DNA of 13,629 nucleotides from Streptosporangiaceae bacterium. GTDB taxonomy: Bacteria > Actinomycetota > Actinomycetes > Streptosporangiales > Streptosporangiaceae. Below the pieces are notes generated by a model. It was not told the DNA's origin and searched no databases. It saw nothing but the letters and a program-made list of their open reading frames with translations. The stretch is taken from contig JASHTQ010000448.1 in assembly GCA_030040475.1 (NCBI GenBank), positions 1-13,629 on the forward strand. Direction: 5' to 3'. A program made the translations under genes and the position numbers. Below are positions 9,124 through 13,629 of this stretch, piece after piece. The first letter of the stretch is position 1. The number at the start of each line of letters is the position of its first letter.

Positions 9124-9678
9124 TCAGTCGCCGGCCAGCGACGGCCAGCGGTCCGCGGCCCACTCCGGCCAGCCGGGCCACCCGGCCGGCGGTTCCGGCG
9201 GGTCGGTTCCGGCGAGTTCGGCGATATCGGGCGCCTCGAACCGGGCCCGCCAGCCATCCACCTCGGCTTGCGTCACCGCGAATGCCTGCTCAGGCGCGCG
9301 TGCCTGGCGGCGCTGGATCCGCGCCAGCTGGGTGGCCCGGTCCACCGGCAGGTACACCACCTGGCTGGACGCCCCGGCCGACCAGGCCAGCCAGCGCAAG
9401 GCGGAGCGCTCGTCGCGCGCCCAGAAACCGAAGTCGAGGACGACGCTGGTGCCCAGGCGCAGCGCCTGCAGCGCCAGCCAGATGAGCCGGCCCTCGAGCA
9501 CGTCGCGTTTCCGGCCGGCCTGCGGCTCGCCGAACAACGGGATCATCCACGCGTCCGGGCTCAGCAGCAGCGCCGCGTAGGCGGCCGCCAGCTCCGTGGC
9601 CCGCGCGGTCTTCCCCGCACCGGGCAATCCGACCATCAAGAGCAACGTGGCCATCCGCCGAGTGGCGCCGGGCGCCAT
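9124..9678 (-). CDS. Small P-loop kinase (AAA_33 / zeta-toxin-like ATP-binding protein)
   Basis: 184 residues. I chose ATG 9678, with AGGGGA 8 nt upstream; ATG 9654 would still keep the ATP site but lacks a ribosome site. Walker A is GLPGAGKT (17-24). SPDAW (40-44) and VVLDFGFWARDER (79-91) match the conserved Asp-containing strands of predicted small-molecule kinases of the AAA_33 type, and the arginine-rich segment ARIQRRQAR (119-127) fits a lid. The C-terminus is rich in P and W (PPEPPAGWPGWPEW) and carries no known domain. Related proteins phosphorylate small molecules or sugars such as antibiotics; the substrate here is unknown. The start lies 2 bp after the SDR stop codon, so the two are co-transcribed and probably coupled. 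Confidence 0.85.
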   Translation of the reverse strand: MAPGATRRMATLLLMVGLPGAGKTARATELAAAYAALLLSPDAWMIPLFGEPQAGRKRDVLEGRLIWLALQALRLGTSVVLDFGFWARDERSALRWLAWSAGASSQVVYLPVDRATQLARIQRRQARAPEQAFAVTQAEVDGWRARFEAPDIAELAGTDPPEPPAGWPGWPEWAADRWPSLAGD

Positions 9679-9680
9679 TA

Positions 9681-10163
9681 TCAGGTTCCCCTGACGGCCT
9701 GGTCCCATGATTCCTGGACCGGCGGGTAGATCAGCTCGTGGTCGCGGTACAGCGAGGCCTTGACGGTGCGGGTCCGCTCGTCGGCGAGCACCTCGACCTG
9801 GCCGGCCTCGACGGCGTCGAACGTCTGCCTGGCGACCGACTCCGGGGTGTTCTTGGGCAGGTCGACCAGCGCGGCCATGTCGGTGTCGATGAAGCCCGAG
9901 TGCACGGCCACCACCAGCGTGCGCTGGTGGTGGAGTTCGAGCCGGACGCCGTTGGTCAGCGGCCACGCCGCCGCCTTCGAGGCGCCGTAGGAGGCGTTGA
10001 ACGGGTTGGTGTAGAAGCTGGTGATCGAGAGCATGTTGACGATCGCGCCGCCGCCGGCGGCCGCGAGCACCGGGGCGCCCCTGGCGACAAGCTCCCTGGC
10101 AAACGCCCTGCCCAGGCCGCGGTTGGCGCCGGTCACCAGCGCGATCGATCCGCCGATCTTCAT
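9681..10163 (-). CDS. Short-chain dehydrogenase/reductase with large internal in-frame deletion
   Basis: 160 residues from ATG 10163 (GGAGG 4 nt upstream); upstream in-frame codons lack SDR character. Classical SDRs have about 230-250. The N-terminus is normal, with the cofactor motif TGANRGLG (11-18) and the helix AFARELVARGA. The sequence then jumps straight to PVLAAAGGGAIVNMLSITSF, which normally comes roughly 110 residues in. The strands and helices carrying the acidic cofactor-selecting residue, the NNAG motif and the catalytic Asn are missing. Ser46, Tyr59 and Lys63 of the active site (YGASK) remain, as does the usual C-terminal part (FIDTDMAALVD...KNTPESVARQ). The Rossmann fold could not close properly, so this is probably inactive: a decayed gene kept in frame, or a sequencing/assembly error. 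It leads the unit with the P-loop kinase. Confidence 0.82.
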   Translation of the reverse strand: MKIGGSIALVTGANRGLGRAFARELVARGAPVLAAAGGGAIVNMLSITSFYTNPFNASYGASKAAAWPLTNGVRLELHHQRTLVVAVHSGFIDTDMAALVDLPKNTPESVARQTFDAVEAGQVEVLADERTRTVKASLYRDHELIYPPVQESWDQAVRGT

Positions 10164-10216
10164 GGCTCCTCCACGGGACCTTCGACGTCGTCCTCGGACA
10201 GTACCCCGATGGTGGC

Positions 10217-10240
10217 AGCGGCCCCGCAACCAGGGCCGCT
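10217..10240. promoter_or_regulatory. Perfect 8-bp-arm palindrome upstream of the SDR operon
   Basis: AGCGGCCC (10217-10224) and GGGCCGCT (10233-10240) flank an 8-nt spacer, 54 bp before the SDR start codon. It could be an operator at the SDR promoter or a hairpin in its leader. No adjacent regulator gene points to one over the other. Confidence 0.4.
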
Positions 10241-10514
10241 CCGACCGGGCAGTGGCTGATGGTGGCTGCCGGATAGACGGGACGGGTGTTTGGGGGATGG
10301 CCACCGATGAGATCGAGAGTTTGCCTCGCAGTCACCACGGCCCGTTCGGAATAATGATCGTGAGATCTACGGCGGGGATGCGCAGTCGCCCAGGTCGGCC
10401 CGGCGGCGCGGGGAAGCCCGCGGGTGCCGCCGCCGCTTTCCCGGTCCATTCCGGGTGCGCCGTAAATCGGCGCGACCGCCAATTCCGGGTACCGCATATC
10501 GCCTGTTGCCCAGC

Positions 10515-10562
10515 GGACAGAAATTCGGTCACCATTGACCTCAGGCGGGACAGAAATGTCCC
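10515..10562. repeat. Repeated GGACAGAAAT, second copy within a GAAA-loop hairpin
   Basis: GGACAGAAAT occurs at 10515-10524 and 10548-10557, 33 bp apart, close to three helical turns. The second copy lies in a perfect hairpin, GGGACA (10547-10552), GAAA loop, TGTCCC (10557-10562); GAAA is a stabilising GNRA tetraloop. It may be a protein-binding site pair or an RNA structure; nothing nearby decides. Confidence 0.4.
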
Positions 10563-10715
10563 CCGGTCGGCCGCCGGGAACCGTGGCCGCGGCTTCGCCC
10601 GGCCGGGTCGGATGCGGCTGGCCAGGCGCTCGGCCCGCGCGCGGCCCAGGTCGGCAACGCCTTGCCCACCGGCTGCGTCGGCCCTGTCGGCGCCCCGGGC
10701 GGCCTGGCGCCGTGG

Positions 10716-10735
10716 TGACCCCCGAATGGGGGTCA
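10716..10735. promoter_or_regulatory. Perfect palindrome, operator-like, next to a promoter-like pair
   Basis: TGACCCCC (10716-10723) and GGGGGTCA (10728-10735) are perfect 8-bp arms around GAAT. The right arm touches the -35-like box at 10735-10740, a normal place for an activator or repressor site. The binding protein is unknown; the response regulator encoded just to the right is one candidate. Confidence 0.5.
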
Positions 10736-10763
10736 TGACACGGCCGCTGGTCGCGGGTAAATT
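10735..10763 (+). promoter_or_regulatory. Promoter-like -35/-10 pair facing the regulator gene 3' end
   Basis: ATGACA (10735-10740) and TAAATT (10758-10763) are 17 bp apart and match the housekeeping consensus at 5 of 6 and 4 of 6 positions, in a local AT-rich spot within GC-rich DNA. A transcript would begin near 10770, pass through the hairpin at 10780-10865 and run antisense into the response regulator gene. No plausible protein gene lies downstream on this strand. Confidence 0.4.
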
Positions 10764-10779
10764 AGCGAGGCAACGAAAG

Positions 10780-10865
10780 GTCGAGGACGGGTGCATCCCT
10801 GCTCCTGTGCCGCGTAGGGGGGGAATAGCGGCCCGGGAGGGCGGAGGGAGGTGCCCGTCCTCGAC
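10780..10865. repeat. Long-looped inverted repeat formed by copies of the regulator gene end
   Basis: GTCGAGGACGGG (10780-10791) is exactly complementary to CCCGTCCTCGAC (10854-10865). Between them GCCGC and GCGGC and several C-rich and G-rich stretches can also pair, so an extended imperfect hairpin of about 86 nt is possible on either strand. On the minus strand it lies just past the response regulator stop codon and could act as its terminator or as a 3' stabilising structure. Confidence 0.5.
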
Positions 10866-10929
10866 GGCTCGATACTACAGCTTAAGCCGGCGGCGGGAGA
10901 TGGCCGTCCTCGACGGCCCGGTAGTACAG
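10841..10929 (-). repeat. Imperfect tandem duplication of the response regulator gene 3' end
   Basis: The 40-bp blocks 10841-10880 and 10890-10929 match at 34 of 40 positions by my count, 49 bp apart. The right block is the coding end of the regulator gene (YYRAVEDGHLPPP). The left block, past the stop codon, reads YRAVEDGHLPPPS on the same strand behind an in-frame TAG and out of phase with the gene. Several of the differences are silent third-base changes. Confidence 0.65.
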
Positions 10930-11532
10930 GTCAATTTTGGTCGCGGCGCGGCGTCCCGCGCGGGCGTATTTCTCGCGCACCCGGCCCAGGTATTGCTTAA
11001 CTGTTTCGTCACTGATAGTCATCTTCCTTGCGACGGACTTCATCGGCATTCCGGTGGCGTAAAGCTGCAGCGCGCGCCGCTCCTGGTGGCTGAGGACCGG
11101 CCTGTCGGCGCCGTCGTCTGAGGCCATGATGTAGGCCAGCCGGGCCGAGATCCAGTCCCTGCCCGCGGCAACCTCCCTGATCGCGGCGCGTATCTGGGCG
11201 GTCTGCTCGTTCTTCATCGCGTAGCCGCGCGCGCCGGCCCGCAGCGCGGCCCGCACGGCGTGCGGCTTCTCCGAGGCCGACAGGACCAGGACGGCAGGGC
11301 CCGCGGCGCGGATGGCGGCCACGTTGCTCTCGACGGAGGTCCCGTCGTCCAGGTCGAGATCGAGCAGGACGACGTCGGCGCCGCGGCCGGGACCGGCCAG
11401 CAGCGCGTCCACGGTCGCCGCGGTACCGACGACCCGGATGTCGCCCTCGGCCGCCCTGACCCAGCCGGCCACGCCGTCGAGAATGATCGGGTGGTCGTCC
11501 ACGGCCGCCACGTCAATGACGTCTGTCAACAC
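10882..11532 (-). CDS. LuxR/NarL-family response regulator
   Basis: 216 residues. Start GTG 11532 has GGAAGG 6 nt upstream and overlaps the end of the preceding gene by 20 bp. The receiver domain (about 8-125) has the acidic pair Asp12/Asp13, phosphoacceptor Asp58 in VVLLDLDLDDG, Ser85 at the switch Thr/Ser position and Lys107. The LuxR-type DNA-binding domain (about 140-205) reads LSHQERRALQLYATGMPMKSVARKMTISDETVKQYL split over two helices. So it is a complete, phosphorylatable transcription factor, last in an operon after its kinase and a degenerate kinase-like protein. The end of the gene (LYYRAVEDGHLPPPA) is imperfectly repeated just past the stop codon. Target genes are unknown; the palindrome at 10716-10735 is a possible own-site. 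Confidence 0.92.
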   Translation of the reverse strand: MLTDVIDVAAVDDHPIILDGVAGWVRAAEGDIRVVGTAATVDALLAGPGRGADVVLLDLDLDDGTSVESNVAAIRAAGPAVLVLSASEKPHAVRAALRAGARGYAMKNEQTAQIRAAIREVAAGRDWISARLAYIMASDDGADRPVLSHQERRALQLYATGMPMKSVARKMTISDETVKQYLGRVREKYARAGRRAATKIDLYYRAVEDGHLPPPA

Positions 11533-12664
11533 CCGCCGCCTTCCGCCAGCTGACCTCGAGGCACCCGGCGCCGGTCTCTTCGACGGTCAGCGCGGCGTGC
11601 CAGCGCGCCGCCGCGGGCAGGTCCCGCCCGAGGCCCGCCACGTCCGGGGCGGCCCGCAACGGCTCGCCGAAGGTCAGGTACAACTCGCTGTCGTCTCCCG
11701 ACGCCAGAACCGTCAGCATGACCTGCTGCGGCGCGAGCGCGGCAAGCACGGCGTCCACCGCCGCCAGGACGGCGCGGGCGACCTGTGCCTGGGGAGCACA
11801 CCGATCGCCGATCGCCTGGACCTTCACGAGCAGCCCCCGCGCGCTTGCGACCCGAAGCGCGGGTTCGAGCCTGGCCAGCAGGCCACCGTCGTTCGGCAGC
11901 CGGTCGGTGAGGGAATGGCGCAGGGCGGCCGCATGCCTGGCGCACCGATCCCGCACGTCCGCGGCGGCCGGGTCCAGCCTGCCTTCGGCGATGTCGCGCA
12001 GCAGCGGAAGCGCCTCCATCTCCAACAGGGCGAGCCTGCTGCGCCGGTCCTCCTGGACGGCGGATGCCGCCGCGCGTTCGGCCACCGAACTGCTGGCCAG
12101 CGCGGCGCGGCGGGTGGCCATCTTGACGTGCATGGCCAGCGTCGGCCGCAGGACGGCGAACGAGCCGAGCATCACCACGAGGATGTAGCCCGCCGCCTCG
12201 AGCTGCGAAAGGCTGAGCGGATCCAGGCCCGCGATGCGGACCAGCAGCGCGGCGTGCTCGGCGAAGACGATCAGCGCCGCGGGAGCCCACACCCAGGCGC
12301 GATGGCTCAGCGCGACCAGGGCCAGCAGCCAGGCCGTGCCCATGATGGCCAGGTCCACGCTTCCCGACGGGTAGTACGCGCGGTGTTCCCACCCGATCGC
12401 GGCCACCGCGGCGACCGTGATCAGGATCGCCACCGCCGCCTGGCCGCCGGACAGGCCGCCGGTGCGTATCCGCGGCACGAACCAGGCCGCGGCCGCGAGC
12501 ACGGCGAGCCAGATCCCGCACGCCACGGTCGGCTGACGGTAGTTGGCCATGTTCGCAAGCACCTGGATCAGCGCGGCGAACGGCAGTATCGCCGCCAGCG
12601 TGCCCGCCATCCGCAGCAGCCCGGACTCGGTGAAGTCCCGCACCACTTCCTGATGGCTCAGCAC
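11513..12664 (-). CDS. Six-helix membrane protein with degenerate histidine-kinase-like C-terminus
   Basis: 383 residues. Start GTG 12664 has GGGAGGG 6 nt upstream and overlaps the end of the first kinase gene; the same frame stays open further upstream only as a shadow of that gene. Six hydrophobic helices occupy about 17-40, 46-63, 71-90, 102-119, 123-142 and 153-175. The cytoplasmic half begins with helical sequence (EDRRSRLALLEMEALPLLRDIAEG) where a dimerisation helix would be, but with no H-box histidine. The last part (VARAVLAAVDAVLAALAPQQ, then VMLTVLASGDDSELYLTF) has the shape of an HATPase domain without the N-box asparagine or the DxGxG box. I infer a catalytically dead sensor subunit working with the upstream kinase. 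A plain membrane protein of unknown role is the alternative. Confidence 0.8.
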   Translation of the reverse strand: MLSHQEVVRDFTESGLLRMAGTLAAILPFAALIQVLANMANYRQPTVACGIWLAVLAAAAWFVPRIRTGGLSGGQAAVAILITVAAVAAIGWEHRAYYPSGSVDLAIMGTAWLLALVALSHRAWVWAPAALIVFAEHAALLVRIAGLDPLSLSQLEAAGYILVVMLGSFAVLRPTLAMHVKMATRRAALASSSVAERAAASAVQEDRRSRLALLEMEALPLLRDIAEGRLDPAAADVRDRCARHAAALRHSLTDRLPNDGGLLARLEPALRVASARGLLVKVQAIGDRCAPQAQVARAVLAAVDAVLAALAPQQVMLTVLASGDDSELYLTFGEPLRAAPDVAGLGRDLPAAARWHAALTVEETGAGCLEVSWRKAAGVDRRH

Positions 12665-13629
12665 GGCCGGCCCTCCCGGGCGCCGGGCCGGTCGGCCTGG
12701 GTCGCCCCGCTTGCCGTTGCCGCGCAGTGCGCCGTCGCGGGCCAGCAGATGCTCACCGTCGTGCCCCGGCCAGGTGCCGACCAGACGGACGCCCATCCGC
12801 CGCAGTCGGCGGTGCGCTCGACAATCGACCGCCGCAGGCCGAGCCGGGCCCGGTCGACGTGCGCCGGGTCGAACCCGGCGCCCCGGTCCCGCACGGTCAC
12901 CCGCAGCCGGCCGTCCGGCGCTCTCGCGTCCGGCGCGCCCAGGCTTACCTCGACCCAGGCGTCCGGAGTCCCCGCGTGCGCGGCTACGTTCGACAGCGCC
13001 TCGCGGGTGGCGTTCGAGATCGCCGCGGCGACCGATACCGGGACGGCCGGGGCCCCTTCCCCGGTGACCTCGACGTGCACGTTCAGCCCGCGAGTGCGCA
13101 TCTCGGCGGCGACCGCCCGCACGCCTCGGACGAGGTCGCGGTGCGGCCCGGCGCCTTCGTCCCGATCGCCGGGGTCGCTGAGGGCGGCCTCGATCAGGGC
13201 CACGTCCCGGCGGCACCGGCTCACCACCTCGGCCACGTCATCGCTTCCGGCCCGAGCCAGCGCGGTCAGCGTGTTGAGCACCGTGTCGTGCAGCAGGCGC
13301 TCATGCTCGCGGCGCTCGATGTTCCTCGACAAGATCACGTACTGTTCGCCGTCGGCCCGGTCGGCCTCGTCCAAGGCGGCGTCGGCCGCGGCGGCGCGGC
13401 CGCACAGTTCCCGGCGGCCGTAGCTGTGGATGCTCGCGACCACGATCAGCAAGATCACCGCCGCCGTCATCGTCCTGATGCTCGCCCCCGCCGCGCGCGC
13501 GCCGACCCAGTAGGCCACCGGCGAAACGACCGCCAGCGGCATCCAGTAGGCGGCGGGTGCGTACCACGCGGGGACCAGGAGCTGGCTGGACATGCTGATC
13601 ACCAGCCAGCTGAACGCGGCGCCGCGGAT
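12658..13629 (-). CDS. NarL/DesK-type sensor histidine kinase, 5' end beyond the window
   Basis: The reading frame is open to the right edge, and residues before GTG 13602 (AAFSWL) are hydrophobic, so the gene probably continues outside; 314 residues follow that GTG. Numbering from it, two hydrophobic helices (about 5-38 and 44-58) precede a linker and the HisKA_3-type H-box with His105 in ERREHERLLHDTVLNTL. The ATPase domain has the N-box REALSNVAAHA, the G1 box DRGAGF, and GLRRSIVERTADCGGWASVWSAPGRGTTV. All catalytic features are present, so it is the active kinase of the operon. It shares a 7-bp overlap with the degenerate partner gene, and the cognate response regulator is two genes downstream. 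The signal sensed is unknown. Confidence 0.9.
   Translation of the reverse strand: MRGAAFSWLVISMSSQLLVPAWYAPAAYWMPLAVVSPVAYWVGARAAGASIRTMTAAVILLIVVASIHSYGRRELCGRAAAADAALDEADRADGEQYVILSRNIERREHERLLHDTVLNTLTALARAGSDDVAEVVSRCRRDVALIEAALSDPGDRDEGAGPHRDLVRGVRAVAAEMRTRGLNVHVEVTGEGAPAVPVSVAAAISNATREALSNVAAHAGTPDAWVEVSLGAPDARAPDGRLRVTVRDRGAGFDPAHVDRARLGLRRSIVERTADCGGWASVWSAPGRGTTVSICWPATAHCAATASGATQADRPGAREGRPC

Larger units (their letters stand above)
10164..10881. other. Long structured region without a convincing gene
   Basis: About 720 bp between the SDR start and the response regulator stop. The possible reading frames have poor codon use (TTA, ATA, TCA codons) and no recognisable domain. One of them, minus-strand ATG 10796 to 10332, does have GGAG 5 nt upstream, so a small unknown gene is not excluded. 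The stretch is dense in symmetry: palindromes at 10217-10240, 10547-10562 and 10716-10735, a direct repeat at 10515-10557, a promoter-like pair at 10735-10763 and copies of the regulator gene end at 10780-10880. It must also hold the SDR operon promoter, which I could not place. Confidence 0.55.

Noticed and set aside
10332..10796. 154-codon minus-strand frame with GGAG 5 nt before its ATG
   Set aside because: Codon use includes TTA, ATA and TCA unlike neighbouring genes, there is no recognisable domain, and palindromes run through it. Not fully excluded, but unsupported.
10791..10817. Eight-residue mini-frame with two cysteines downstream of the promoter-like pair, resembling a cysteine leader peptide
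   Set aside because: No sulfur-metabolism or other operon follows on that strand, the ribosome site spacing is short, and a frame this size occurs by chance.
10299..11121. Plus-strand frame through the region between the SDR and the regulator
   Set aside because: No ribosome site, Arg/Ala-rich content, no domain, and its second half is antisense to the regulator gene; only the VEDGCIPAP resemblance is of note, reported as a repeat.
11312..13423. 703-codon plus-strand frame opposite the kinase operon
   Set aside because: Low-complexity antisense frame without domains, covered by three real overlapping genes on the minus strand.

Overview
The window is very GC-rich DNA with strong G/C preference at third codon positions. 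Gene families are typical of a soil or filamentous actinobacterium: NarL/DesK-type kinases with LuxR regulators, a secreted type-B carboxylesterase, an ECF-like sigma factor, and a GGDEF-EAL protein behind a ten-helix membrane module. I read it as Actinomycetota, perhaps Streptosporangiales-like; genus cannot be fixed from sequence alone. It looks like ordinary chromosome dominated by signalling and regulation. I see no tRNA, rRNA, insertion sequence, phage gene or CRISPR array.

Layout, left to right. (1) 163-3375 (+): a membrane GAF-PAS-GGDEF-EAL protein with both catalytic halves and the inhibitory site intact. (2) 3570-4465 (-): a sigma-70/ECF-like factor overlapping a 79-residue acidic partner of unknown function, ending at an intrinsic terminator. 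(3) 4579-6171 (-): a secreted carboxylesterase with a complete Ser-Glu-His triad, divergent from (4) 6268-7628 (+): a TetR-family regulator overlapping a GNAT acetyltransferase. A perfect inverted repeat lies between the esterase and tetR. (5) 7666-9078 (+): a soluble histidine kinase with an N-terminal cyclic-nucleotide-binding-like domain, ending at a GC hairpin shared with the convergent unit. (6) 9124-10163 (-): an SDR that appears to have lost about 75-80 central residues in frame, followed 2 bp later by a small P-loop kinase. (7) 10164-10881: about 720 bp without a convincing gene but with several palindromes, a promoter-like pair and copies of the end of the neighbouring regulator gene. 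(8) 10882-13629 (-): a three-gene signalling operon whose genes all overlap: a NarL-type kinase (cut by the window edge), a six-helix membrane protein with a kinase-like but degenerate cytoplasmic part, and a LuxR-type response regulator.

The best candidates for something undescribed are the region-7 to region-8 junction and the SDR. At the junction, the 3' end of the response regulator gene is imperfectly duplicated just past its stop codon. A third, inverted copy can form a long hairpin, and a promoter-like element behind a perfect 8-bp-arm palindrome points into it. The paired active/degenerate kinase arrangement and the sigma factor with its small acidic partner are also worth following.
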